This document shows positions 16,851 to 24,531 of a DNA stretch of 40,256 nucleotides, piece after piece. The stretch spans positions 1-40,256 of the forward strand of contig JARLHO010000027.1 in NCBI GenBank assembly GCA_031292215.1, read 5' to 3'. The position numbers and the translations under genes are program-made. The notes beneath the pieces were generated by a model that made no database searches, had not been told where the DNA came from, and saw only the letters and a list, made by a program, of their open reading frames with translations. The DNA comes from Syntrophobacteraceae bacterium. GTDB taxonomy: Bacteria; Desulfobacterota; Syntrophobacteria; Syntrophobacterales; Syntrophobacteraceae. Each line of letters starts with the position of its first letter. The first letter of the stretch is position 1.

Positions 16851-17259
16851 GTCCCGCCGGCCAAGCAAGGGCCGGATCGAGATCATCCCGATGATCGATG
16901 TCATGTTTTTTCTCCTGGCTACATTCATGCTTGCATCGCTTTCCATGCAAAACCTGCATTCGATGGCGGTAAACCTTCCGCGAGGGAGTGCTGCGGCCAT
17001 GCAGGCCAAAAGCCCGGTGACGCTGACCATAACCAGGGAGAGCGCAATATTTCTGGATAAAACGCCCGTTACTCTGAAAACGCTTGCCGCAACACTTAAA
17101 CCGATGCTCGCAGCCCCCGGCTCAAGCGTTATAGTTTCGGCCGATAGTGCTGCGCCCTACGGAATAACCGTCCAGGCGATGATGCAGGCCCGCGCGGCGG
17201 GGGCAAGCCATTTTCTCATTGCCGTAAAACACGATAACCGGGGGAGCTCCGTTGAATAA
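16837..17259 (+). CDS. exbD: ExbD/TolR family protein
   Basis: 140 aa. A short basic N-terminus is followed by one membrane helix with the essential Asp in IIPMIDVMFFLLATFML (about residues 16-33), then a periplasmic domain. AAGGAGG lies 6 nt before the ATG, inside the end of exbB. It partners ExbB and TonB in energising the receptor encoded upstream. The usual family length is 130-145 aa. Confidence 0.92.
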   Translation: MKLRKSRRPSKGRIEIIPMIDVMFFLLATFMLASLSMQNLHSMAVNLPRGSAAAMQAKSPVTLTITRESAIFLDKTPVTLKTLAATLKPMLAAPGSSVIVSADSAAPYGITVQAMMQARAAGASHFLIAVKHDNRGSSVE

Positions 17260-17983
17260 ATGGAAAAACATCGACAGCCCCTGGCGCCGGCTGCCCTGGA
17301 CGCTTCCCGGCGCCCTGATGATTTGGGCCATGGCGCTTTGGAGCCTTTCCTATTTTATCAAAAAGCCGGCCCCTCGGGTGGTTGCGCCCCCTCCGATAGA
17401 CGCCAGGCTCCTCGAGGAGCCCGCTCCACCTCCTGTGCAAAAGGTAAGGATCGGCCAACCCGCGGCTCCGAAGAAGTCGGAGCCCACTCCAGCGCCTCCG
17501 GAAAAGCCTTCGCCCGTGCGAAAAACCCGCGCAAGGCCGGTGGTTCCTAAATTACGGAGGCGCGAGACGTCTCGCCCTTCCCGGGCGGTCTCCGGCCACA
17601 CTCACGTCGTACCCGAGAGCGATCAACGGGGCGCTGTGACCAAACCAGCGGCCCCGGCCGGCGGCGCTCAGGCCGGGTCGGTCCATGGAAACAGCACAAC
17701 CGGAAGTTTGGATGCCAATAGCGGCGCTCGGGCCATAATCAGGCCCATGCCGCAAATTCCCGATGAGCTTCGGGAAGAAGACTTCAGTACTTCAGTTTTG
17801 GCGCGCTTCCATGTCGCCGCCGACGGCAGTGCGACTGTCGAGCTTGCCAAACCGACGCCCAGTCCCCGTCTTAATAGCATCGTGCTTGCCGGCCTCAAAA
17901 AATGGCGTTTTATGCCGGCGATAAAAAACGGCAGCCCGGTGGCTTCGGTTGAAGACATAGTTATAAAAATCGAGGTCAAGTGA
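17252..17983 (+). CDS. tonB: TonB energy-transducing protein
   Basis: 243 aa. An N-terminal membrane helix (LPGALMIWAMALWSLSYFI, about 13-31) leads into a Pro-rich periplasmic linker (about 35-120, many PAPPP, PTPAPPEKP and basic stretches) and a C-terminal TonB domain (VELAKPTPSPRLNSIVLAGL, KKWRFMPAIKNG). The start is an uncommon TTG at 17252 overlapping the exbD stop by 8 nt; GGGGGAG 5 nt upstream supports it, and a TTG start may keep expression low. Last gene of the uptake operon, followed by a strong hairpin. Confidence 0.9.
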   Translation: MNKWKNIDSPWRRLPWTLPGALMIWAMALWSLSYFIKKPAPRVVAPPPIDARLLEEPAPPPVQKVRIGQPAAPKKSEPTPAPPEKPSPVRKTRARPVVPKLRRRETSRPSRAVSGHTHVVPESDQRGAVTKPAAPAGGAQAGSVHGNSTTGSLDANSGARAIIRPMPQIPDELREEDFSTSVLARFHVAADGSATVELAKPTPSPRLNSIVLAGLKKWRFMPAIKNGSPVASVEDIVIKIEVK

Positions 17984-18004
17984 GCTGAGGCAGGTTTCCA
18001 TCAA

Positions 18005-18042
18005 CAACCCGGCGGGCACACGCGTTCGTGCCCGCCGGGTTG
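18005..18042. terminator. Long perfect hairpin after tonB (shared with convergent gene)
   Basis: CAACCCGGCGGGCAC (18005-18019), 8-nt loop, and its exact complement (18028-18042). A 15-bp GC-rich stem between convergent tonB and the minus-strand gene ending at 18055. No T-run, so termination may be factor-assisted. Confidence 0.6.
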
Positions 18043-18054
18043 GAGGGCGGCAGG

Positions 18055-18444
18055 CTAGTTATCGAGCGACTCGGCCTTGCGCTTTACCTCTTCGCTAACT
18101 CTTTGCGCAAACTCCTCTTCATTTAGCTTCCCTTCGACGTAGTCGCTCCACACGAGAAATTTTTCGAAAAAGAAAGCGTGCAGTCCCGCGCTCTGGCTAA
18201 GGGACCTAAAGATCTCGTTTGCCCGCTTGGCTCTTTTTCGCCTCAGTTCCTCGTCTTTATCCTGGACAAGGTTTTCTCCCCTGGAGACCAATCGTTTACC
18301 AAGGATTTGAGAATACTGCTCAAACCCGCCTCCAACGCCGCTAGAGTCTTTTTGGGCCTCCATCCCCATTCCGTTATTTAGTAAAGGAGTCAACCCGGCT
18401 TGCGAGTTGGGGCAATTCATATTTTTTGCGATATTTAGGACCAT
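18055..18444 (-). CDS. Hypothetical protein, charged helical
   Basis: About 129 aa from the ATG at 18444 (AAAGG 9 nt upstream; an ATG at 18453 is adjacent to it). No family is recognised. The N-terminal half is Gly/Asn-rich (LLNNGMGMEA, SGVGGGF). The C-terminal half is strongly helical and charged (DKDEELRRKRAKRANEIFRS, EGKLNEEEFAQRVSEEVKRK). No signal peptide or membrane segment. It lies 116 nt downstream of the DUF1786 gene on the same strand. Confidence 0.6.
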   Translation of the reverse strand: MVLNIAKNMNCPNSQAGLTPLLNNGMGMEAQKDSSGVGGGFEQYSQILGKRLVSRGENLVQDKDEELRRKRAKRANEIFRSLSQSAGLHAFFFEKFLVWSDYVEGKLNEEEFAQRVSEEVKRKAESLDN

Positions 18445-18569
18445 GGAAACCATCCTTTCAAGGGCGGCCCGATCAGGGGGCCCGGTCTAAGCTGGCACTC
18501 AAAGCATGTGAGTGCTAGTACATTAGCCACGGCGGTTTCCAAAGTCAAGACGCTCGCAGAGCAAGGCAG

Positions 18570-19646
18570 CTACAGGTAGAGTGGAAAATCGAGCCCCTTG
18601 CGTCTCCGTATGGCTTCGAGCAGCCCGGTCGTTCCGGTCATCATATTGTCTCCAAGAGGGGCGCCGTAGACCATGGGGAGCCTGGAATTTTCGACCAGCC
18701 GCCGCTTGGGGCCGGTGGCCACGATGAGTTCGACAGCAGAAAATCCGAAAGAGCGTCTCACGTAGGCCCCGTGTCCGCCCTCGGCCAGCACCCGCTGATG
18801 ATCGAGCCGGCCTTCGGCAAGGTCGACCAGAAGAGATTCGAGTTTTTCCAGGGTAAGGTCGCGCGTGTGGTATTCGACAAGCCCCGCGATCTCTCCCTCC
18901 TCGATGGCCGCGCAGACAGTGTGGGAGGTGGCGATGTCCAGCACGATAAACCTTTTTTTGCCCCGGAGCTGAAAGTCCTGGCAAGCCCCGAGTATGGCCG
19001 CCATGCCGCTGTCCATGACATAGACCTCGCGGCAGGGAAATGTTAAGGCCGTGGCAGCAGCCGACGTGAGGCGGTTTAAATAGGCGGGGACGTTTTTGCC
19101 ATCGTAGAGCAGGGTTTCAGGGGAGGGCTTTTGCTCGAGCCCCGATTTCATGATTTCGTGCCTGAAGTCCAGGTGAGATTTGCCCTGCGGGGCGACACCA
19201 TGGTCCTGGGCGCACACGCCAACGACATCGAAGTCGAAAGGAACGCCAAAGCCGGAAACTATGCTCTCGAGCCGCTCACGCGGAAGATCCGAGAGCGTAA
19301 GATTTTCAAACTCTCCCGATTGGGCGAACTTTTCGGCCTCCAAGTCGTCTACGATCGAAATACCGGCGCTTCGGAGACGTTCCGGGTTGTGGCCAAGGGT
19401 CATGGCAGCAGAAGCCGAAACGACCACCCGGGCCTTTCGGGCATGCTTTGAGAGAACGTCCAGAAGAGAACCGCCGCCCATTTCGACGCCGGTCACCAAA
19501 AGATCGCCTGCGATGTCTTGCGCCCGCTCGGGGGCGCAGAGCACCGGGGAGCGCACTACCGCCTTGTAATTGAGCCCCGTGCAGCCATCATAGAAAAGAA
19601 TGTCCAGTGTCCCGGCGCCAACGTCTAGAAGCAAAAACCTGCTCAT
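18570..19646 (-). CDS. DUF1786 protein (ASKHA/actin-like ATPase fold)
   Basis: 358 aa. Two phosphate-binding loops of the actin/Hsp70/sugar-kinase fold are visible: FLLLDVGAGTLDILFYD at the N-terminus and KKRFIVLDIATSHTVCAAIE near the middle, plus a GGHGAYVRR segment near residue 295. These match DUF1786, sometimes labelled a putative pyruvate-formate-lyase-activating protein; that label has no support in the sequence (no radical-SAM CxxxCxxC). The ATG at 19646 has GGAG 8 nt upstream and overlaps by ATGA the stop of a small upstream ORF. Function unknown; a nucleotide-dependent role is inferred from the fold. Confidence 0.82.
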   Translation of the reverse strand: MSRFLLLDVGAGTLDILFYDGCTGLNYKAVVRSPVLCAPERAQDIAGDLLVTGVEMGGGSLLDVLSKHARKARVVVSASAAMTLGHNPERLRSAGISIVDDLEAEKFAQSGEFENLTLSDLPRERLESIVSGFGVPFDFDVVGVCAQDHGVAPQGKSHLDFRHEIMKSGLEQKPSPETLLYDGKNVPAYLNRLTSAAATALTFPCREVYVMDSGMAAILGACQDFQLRGKKRFIVLDIATSHTVCAAIEEGEIAGLVEYHTRDLTLEKLESLLVDLAEGRLDHQRVLAEGGHGAYVRRSFGFSAVELIVATGPKRRLVENSRLPMVYGAPLGDNMMTGTTGLLEAIRRRKGLDFPLYL

Positions 19647-19783
19647 TTATCGACTCCCGAAGTGTCCGTTCTAAAAACCGGTTCATCGCAAGATTTTCCC
19701 GCCCTGTCGGTCTTTTCCCGTAAAAGCTCCCAATCGAGCCTCAAGGCCTTGCCGCAGGCCCTCGTAATAGAACTCGCCCCCAC
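19643..19783 (-). CDS. Possible small ORF coupled to DUF1786 (46 aa)
   Basis: A minus-strand frame whose TGA overlaps the DUF1786 start as ATGA. From a GTG at 19783 it reads VGASSITRACGKALRLDWEL and continues with REKTDRAGKSCDEPVF, a composition normal for a protein. There is no ATG; an AGAAGG lies about 14 nt before the GTG, and the frame is closed by a stop at 19808. It could be a real small protein, or the C-terminus of a broken larger gene. No family recognised. Confidence 0.4.
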   Translation of the reverse strand: MGASSITRACGKALRLDWELLREKTDRAGKSCDEPVFRTDTSGVDK

Positions 19784-20093
19784 TTTTTTGCCGGATGCCT
19801 TCTTGGTTTACAATACCTTATAATGGCTGCTGGCCCAAAATCGAAATGGTTTTTCGAGAATCGAGGCAAATATTGTCGTCTAAAAATTTGCTGTCCTGAA
19901 AGTCTTTAGGCCTGCAAACCCCCCCGCTGACCTACACGAGGGGATTGCCTATCGTGTCGGGTCTTTCCAAAAAAACGGGGTGTTCGGGGCAGCCATGCCG
20001 CCTGTCATCGCGGACCCTATGAGAGTCGGAAACGGCCCCGGAGTTTTAAAGCGAACAAACTTGTCGAGGTAAAAGGGGGGGCGGCGTCGGCGC
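19784..20093. other. Spacer upstream of the DUF1786 unit
   Basis: No supported gene. It carries only weak promoter-like AT-rich bits such as TATAAG on the minus strand near 19820. Confidence 0.4.
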
Positions 20094-20588
20094 TTAGCCC
20101 CGGGACTCGCTTTTTTCTTCCGGCGGGTTAAGCTTTACGAAAGACTCCAGGGCGAAGTAGGCAAGAAGATACCATGGGGCTCCGCCAATCTCCAGGCCGC
20201 GCCTTGCGAGTTGAAGGGCGGCGAGCGCTCCAAAGCCGATCGGGACGAGCATCTTTAAATCCACAAGGTTTGCCAGAAGCGGCCCTGCCTGTTTTTCGAG
20301 ATCAAAGACCGCGTCGGACAAAGATGATGCTGATGTCTCGACGCCGGTTGCGGCCATAACGATCACGCCCAGGTCTTTTAGCTCCGCCTCGATACCCGCG
20401 AGGGCTTTTTCCTTGTGGTGGACAATCAGCGTTCCAGCGTATAAATTAGTCTCTACTTCGCTTACATTCGGAGAAGCCTGGAGCGCCTGGGCAAGCCGGG
20501 TCATTTCTTTCAGGCTGCGCCTTTTTTTAGACACTCTGATTCTGGTGCGCCTGGGAGTACTCGATACGATTCGCGTGTGTTCGGCCAT
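20094..20588 (-). CDS. HMA-like domain protein with hydrophobic C-terminus
   Basis: 164 aa. The N-terminal 75 residues look like a ferredoxin-fold HMA-type domain (TPRRTRIRVSKKRRSLKEMT, then VSEVETNLYAGTLIVHHKE), but without the CxxC metal site. The C-terminal half is hydrophobic (LLANLVDLKMLVPIGFGALA, then WYLLAYFALESFVKL), probably one or two membrane segments. Two other small proteins with the same P-x-R-x-R-[IL]-[RK]-V/L opening lie just beyond on the plus strand. These resemble HMA_2-type proteins of unknown function. AAGGA lies 11 nt before the ATG. Confidence 0.72.
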   Translation of the reverse strand: MAEHTRIVSSTPRRTRIRVSKKRRSLKEMTRLAQALQASPNVSEVETNLYAGTLIVHHKEKALAGIEAELKDLGVIVMAATGVETSASSLSDAVFDLEKQAGPLLANLVDLKMLVPIGFGALAALQLARRGLEIGGAPWYLLAYFALESFVKLNPPEEKSESRG

Positions 20589-20630
20589 TGAAAATGCAAT
20601 CCTTCAGATGAATTCCGTGCAAAGCAGTTA

Positions 20631-20666
20631 AAATGACAGATAGTCTGTTACGTTATGGTGTCATTT
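20631..20666. promoter_or_regulatory. Nested inverted repeats between divergent HMA-like genes
   Basis: AAATGACA (20631-20638) and TGTCATTT (20659-20666) are exact complements 20 bp apart. Within them ACAGA-TAG-TCTGT (20636-20648) is a second small repeat. The position between divergently transcribed related genes fits a shared operator; the regulator is unknown. Confidence 0.4.
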
Positions 20667-20752
20667 CGCTAGTGTCAAGTTCTGTGTTTGTATCATTTTC
20701 ATTACCCACCCATGGTGAAAAACTTAAAGGCCGAAGAAAAACGGGGAAAACG

Positions 20753-21082
20753 ATGAAAGAAGAGCTTCTTATAGAAAGGCTGATCGATCTTGCCGCTCAA
20801 TCCTCAATTGCCCATCACATTCCGGGGCGCATCCGGTTGAAAGTGAAGCTGCCCGCGCTGTTTCTTGCCCGCGACCTGGAAATCTCCGACCTGGTGGACT
20901 GTTTTTCCGGCATTTTGGACGCCAGGGTAAACGCCGGCGCACTGTCGATCGTCATCGGCTACGACACGGGCATAATTGCCCCGGAGCTCTGGGAGCGGCT
21001 GGTAAACGGGAAAAACGACCCGTCGCACAGAGAGTCCATACGGGAACAACTGCTGCGACTCGTTAGTCCGGAAAACAGATAG
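20753..21082 (+). CDS. HMA-like small protein
   Basis: About 109 aa from the ATG at 20753. It contains AHHIPGRIRLKVKLPALFLA, then DLVDCFSGILDARVNAGALS and IVIGYD, matching the beta-alpha-beta start of an HMA-like domain but with no CxxC. No membrane segment is obvious. A longer frame opens at an ATG at 20633 inside the inverted repeats; the shorter start is preferred because the first 40 residues are unlike the family, though its ribosome site is weak. Related by motif to its neighbours at 20094 and 21309. Confidence 0.65.
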   Translation: MKEELLIERLIDLAAQSSIAHHIPGRIRLKVKLPALFLARDLEISDLVDCFSGILDARVNAGALSIVIGYDTGIIAPELWERLVNGKNDPSHRESIREQLLRLVSPENR

Positions 21083-21308
21083 CAGACATTGTCTTTGGAA
21101 CCCTTTTGCGTCTCCAGCCGCTTTTCGCTGGAACACTTCCCACGCCCGCACGACCAAAATAAAACCGATGTCTACAAACTGTACGGTTTCTGTCACGGAG
21201 CCGTAATAATTGCTCTCTATTATCGGCAGCAAGTAAAGTCTTGGGAGGCGTTAAGAGTTCGGGGTTATGCCAAAGAAGCGCAAACGAGATCGGGTCCGGG
21301 AGAAAACA

Positions 21309-21686
21309 ATGAGTTGTTATTGCCATATAACGCCTGGAAGACTCAGGGTCAAAACCCCGATAATCAGGCAAAACGCGGCTGAAGCGGAGAAGGTGCGCGC
21401 AATGCTCGCAACCGTTTCCGGGGTGGAAACCGTTGACGTAAACGGCCTCACGGGAAGCATTACGGTCTACCACAGCGGTTCGGCGACAGATTCCGATTCG
21501 ATTCTTGGTGTTTTAAAAAATAATGGTTATTTCAGGGCCTTAGAAGAGCCCAATCACCACCCCGATCACCACATGGAATCTCTCGTATCGAGGATTGGCG
21601 CAACCATCGGCAAAGTTATCCTGGGGGCTGTGGTCGAGAAGGCCTTCGAGGGCTCGATGCTCTCGTTTCTAGCCTTTCTGGTTTAA
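21309..21686 (+). CDS. HMA-like protein with His-rich linker and Gly/Ala C-terminal helix
   Basis: 125 aa. SCYCHITPGRLRVKTPIIRQ opens an HMA-like domain continuing with VSGVETVDVNGLTGSITVYH and VLKNNGYF. Then comes NHHPDHHMES (about residues 78-88), possibly metal-binding, and a hydrophobic C-terminus (GKVILGAVVEKAFEGSMLSF). The ATG at 21309 has GGGAG 6 nt upstream; the longer frame from 21267 lacks support. The third of three related proteins in 1.6 kb. Confidence 0.72.
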   Translation: MSCYCHITPGRLRVKTPIIRQNAAEAEKVRAMLATVSGVETVDVNGLTGSITVYHSGSATDSDSILGVLKNNGYFRALEEPNHHPDHHMESLVSRIGATIGKVILGAVVEKAFEGSMLSFLAFLV

Positions 21687-21768
21687 TCGCCCGCCCGCGG
21701 ACTTTTGGTTTTTCAGTCCCATGAGACAGGCGCCGCACAATCCCCCCGTTTCGAAAAGCCTGCTATTC

Positions 21769-22941
21769 CTACCTTTCCCCATCATCTGTTGTCGCCCGAG
21801 GTTTTCCCAAGGCAATCTCTGCCCGATTTTTGGCGCCGCGAGGCCCCTCCCCCAGTCCGGCAAAAAGCATGAGCGCAGATAAAAGGACCAAAGGCACGGC
21901 AAACGGCTTAAAGGCCGCCGGCTGCAAAAGGCCGGTAAGGCCGGGAAGCGCTCCGAGCAGCAGGGCGAGGCAAGGGAGCCCGAAAGAGAGCCCCGGCCAC
22001 CGGGGAAATGCGAGATAGATTGCAGCAAGCGTCACGGGCATGGTGAACTGGAAAAGGAACATCCCGCCAAGCGCCAGGCCAAGGTTTGTAAGCCCTGCCG
22101 CAAGGAGAGGCGCGGAAACGAGAAGAGCCAGGATGGTCGTAAGACGCCAGCCGAATCGGTCGCTCACAATCCCGCCCAGCCATTTTCCGGCCATCGCCGC
22201 CGCGCCGAGCCCGAATGGGGCAAAAGTCGAAGTCCGCCACGAACCGCTTAGCAGGCCGCCAACCGCCGAGCGAACCGCGACCGAACAAAAGAGCAGGAGG
22301 ATAACCGCAAAAGCGGCCAGGAGGGCCGCTGCCCGGGGCGGGACGGGCGCTGCGTCCCTCATGGGCGCCTCTTGCCCGAGCGCCGGCAGGAGGCGGGGAA
22401 AAAGCAGGCTCGCGCCAAGGAGCAGGATAATCGAGGGCAGGCGCCAAAGATTGGAATGGAGTCCCAGCCAGAGGCCCGCTACGAGCCCGAGTGCTCCCGG
22501 GCCTACAAAGATGCCCGATTCGGCCCCCCTGCCAAAAGATTTTCGCAAAACCACAGCCCCCGCGCCCACATGGAAGCAGGCGTTGCCGATACCGGCGACC
22601 ACAACTCCGGCGAAAGCAGAAGAGGGTTCGACTACGGCCGCCGCCGCGACGAGCAGCGTTCCGGCAGCGGCCGTCAAGCGGTAGGCGCCACTAATATCGG
22701 CAATCAGCCCGATTAGCCACTGGGTGCCGAAGGCAAGCGAGTTGTAGACAAAAACCAGTAAGACAAGCGTATCGAAGGGAAGCCTTCCCCGCGCGACCTC
22801 CGCATAGACAAGGGCGGCGCACGCCGCATCGACTAGCGCGTGGACCACTCCAAGTCTTATCGCAAGCCCCATCGCGGCCGGCCGTTTGGGACCCCGCGCC
22901 CTCAACCATTCTAGACCCTGCGCGGAGGAACAGCTCTTCAT
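21769..22941 (-). CDS. Major facilitator superfamily transporter-like protein
   Basis: 390 aa, very rich in Ala, Leu and Gly, with about 11-12 predicted membrane segments, for example LGVVHALVDAACAALVYAEV and VPLVLLSALMLFAGLGEG. The loop WLGGIVSDRFGWRLTTILAL fits the MFS segment 8-9 loop (GxxxDRxGRR). Substrate unknown. The start is the ATG at 22941, with AAAGG 9 nt upstream; the GTG at 22950 sits too close to that site. It begins 12 nt after the stop of the exported-protein gene, so the two form an operon. Confidence 0.78.
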   Translation of the reverse strand: MKSCSSAQGLEWLRARGPKRPAAMGLAIRLGVVHALVDAACAALVYAEVARGRLPFDTLVLLVFVYNSLAFGTQWLIGLIADISGAYRLTAAAGTLLVAAAAVVEPSSAFAGVVVAGIGNACFHVGAGAVVLRKSFGRGAESGIFVGPGALGLVAGLWLGLHSNLWRLPSIILLLGASLLFPRLLPALGQEAPMRDAAPVPPRAAALLAAFAVILLLFCSVAVRSAVGGLLSGSWRTSTFAPFGLGAAAMAGKWLGGIVSDRFGWRLTTILALLVSAPLLAAGLTNLGLALGGMFLFQFTMPVTLAAIYLAFPRWPGLSFGLPCLALLLGALPGLTGLLQPAAFKPFAVPLVLLSALMLFAGLGEGPRGAKNRAEIALGKPRATTDDGER

Positions 22942-22953
22942 GCCATCCACCCT

Positions 22954-23736
22954 TTACGGTTTATCCCGCGGAAAAATTTCAAGTCTTATGTCTTCGGCCG
23001 GTTTGACATTTATTATCTCCCAGGTAAGGGAATCGGTGGAACTCACCGGTTTTAGCGCGACCGGGCTCAGCACCTTTACGCGCAGCCCCTTTTGGGTTGT
23101 AACGTTTACCGTCTCACGTCCGATCGGGCCGTCCCACAGAGCCCCGGAGCGCAGAAAGTAGATAAATTGCGCCTTGCCCGCGATTTGGGGGAGAAAAACC
23201 GAGTAGCGTACCGCGACCCGCAGCTTTTGCCCCGGTTTTACGGGCGGCAACCGCCAGGCGTAGCCCCACAGTCCAAGCGGTTTTCCGTGATCACCAGTAA
23301 CCGTCCAGGAGCGCTTCTTTAAGTCCGCACCCGGTTTGCCATCGACCGTAACCGCGAAGGAACCGCCCGCCGGAGCCCCTCCTTTATCGACATCGACAGG
23401 GAACAATACATCGATTCCCTTGCCGCTTTTGAGAGCCGAACCACCCAGCATGTCGAAATCGGCCGTAACGTCGGCCACAAACGGGGTGGCCTCAGTTGCG
23501 CCTTCCGCGCCGCCTCTTGTTTTCTTTATGCGCACCGCAACTTTTGCCGCGGCCATGGAGACTCCTACTAAACGCGGCCCGGCGGGATTTTCCACGCCGC
23601 TGTTTCCGTGCTGCTCGTAGTTTCGCTCAAGGGGCGGCCGGGGACGCCTTACGCCGGGGAAAGGCAATATGTCGGCACCGGCCACCGTTACGGAAAAACA
23701 CATCCAGATCAGCAGTAAAAACTTAACGCTTCGCAT
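22954..23736 (-). CDS. Exported beta-rich protein of unknown function
   Basis: 260 aa. The N-terminal signal peptide (MRSVKFLLLIWMCFSVTVAG, cut likely near ADIL) is followed by a sequence of alternating hydrophobic residues and glycines typical of beta-sandwich periplasmic proteins (VDGKPGADLKKRSWTVTGDH, KPGQKLRVAVRYSVFLPQIA). No catalytic motif or cofactor site is seen. GAGGAG lies 8 nt before the ATG. First gene of a two-gene unit with the MFS protein; a joint role at the envelope is inference. Confidence 0.7.
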   Translation of the reverse strand: MRSVKFLLLIWMCFSVTVAGADILPFPGVRRPRPPLERNYEQHGNSGVENPAGPRLVGVSMAAAKVAVRIKKTRGGAEGATEATPFVADVTADFDMLGGSALKSGKGIDVLFPVDVDKGGAPAGGSFAVTVDGKPGADLKKRSWTVTGDHGKPLGLWGYAWRLPPVKPGQKLRVAVRYSVFLPQIAGKAQFIYFLRSGALWDGPIGRETVNVTTQKGLRVKVLSPVALKPVSSTDSLTWEIINVKPAEDIRLEIFPRDKP

Positions 23737-23921
23737 TTTTACAACTCCTCTATAAGTCGGCTACTTTGCTGTCGAGGCACAACTGCCGTGCGAACGACTG
23801 ATCAACTAAATTTGACAAGGGCAGAGTAAAATAGTTCCTTCATATGATACAAAATTTAATTTTCCCGTGAATTCAGGACACCGCTGTCCGGTTAATTTCA
23901 AAAGCGGCGGCAAATGTGTAG

Positions 23922-23948
23922 GGTGGGCACAGTTTCACCGTGCCCACC
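23922..23948. repeat. GGTGGGCAC hairpin repeat
   Basis: GGTGGGCAC (23922-23930), loop AGTTTCACC, GTGCCCACC (23940-23948). It has the look of a dispersed GTGGGCAC-type palindromic repeat seen in many bacterial genomes; here it stands alone, away from any gene end. Confidence 0.5.
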
Positions 23949-24342
23949 GAAAAGGTGCGCAAGATAAGGCCTTGCCCTCCCTAAAAAACCGGCACAACAT
24001 TTTGTGCCCGAGTTTCAGATTTTATCCATGAATGCCGTGCAGACAGCACTACCCAAATTCAGATCGAAAACGGGACACTATGCCAAAGAGCATTAGAAAT
24101 CAAACGTTTATAGCTGCCGATTCAAAATTTACCGGACAATAGTGAATTCAGGAATTGAGGAATTGAGGAGGGCTTCAGATTTTTTGGGAACAAGAGTTCG
24201 ACTCCGTAATTGAAACTGAGAGCAAAACAGCAATGATAATGGTTTATCCCAAATATTGTGTCGGGAAAGATTACATTGATCGCGCCTTATTTAAGATATT
24301 GATTATTAAAGGTATTTCCGACCATTCCGGGCGGGTGCGCCC

Positions 24343-24369
24343 AAGAGTGTAAGAAAATATTACACTCTT
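24343..24369. promoter_or_regulatory. Probable activator site (palindrome) upstream of a sigma-54 promoter
   Basis: AAGAGTGTAA (24343-24352), 7-nt spacer, TTACACTCTT (24360-24369): a perfect 10-bp inverted repeat 62 nt upstream of the -24 box. That is where a sigma-54 enhancer-binding protein would sit. Known: PEP-CTERM genes in some bacteria depend on RpoN and the PrsK/PrsR two-component pair; that PrsR binds this site is inference. Confidence 0.6.
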
Positions 24370-24430
24370 TCGGGGGACGGCGGACGGCGCTTACTGCAAT
24401 AAGGTACGTAAAAACAATATGGCGATGTGA

Positions 24431-24446
24431 TGGCACGTGCCTTGCT
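24431..24446 (+). promoter_or_regulatory. Sigma-54 (-24/-12) promoter
   Basis: TGGCACG-TGCC-TTGCT matches the RpoN consensus TGGCACG-N4-TTGCW exactly, with GG and GC 10 nt apart. It lies about 85 nt upstream of the PEP-CTERM protein start and on the same strand. Transcription would begin about 12 nt downstream. Confidence 0.85.
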
Positions 24447-24531
24447 TGTATACTGGTCGAGGCTGCGAAATCCAGTGTGAGCAAACATAGGGAACACTTT
24501 CAGATGCTGATTTTTAGAGGAGGAGAGTTCG

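Larger units (their letters stand above)
23737..24430. other. Long gene-poor region upstream of the PEP-CTERM gene
   Basis: About 700 bp, more AT-rich than the flanks, with no credible gene. It holds the hairpin at 23922-23948, a short direct repeat AGGAATTGAGGAATTGAGG near 24150, and the upstream palindrome at 24343-24369. Nothing else is recognised. Confidence 0.5.

Noticed and set aside
18570-19646. Pyruvate formate-lyase activating enzyme
   Set aside because: The DUF1786 label sometimes carries this name, but no radical-SAM CxxxCxxC motif is present.
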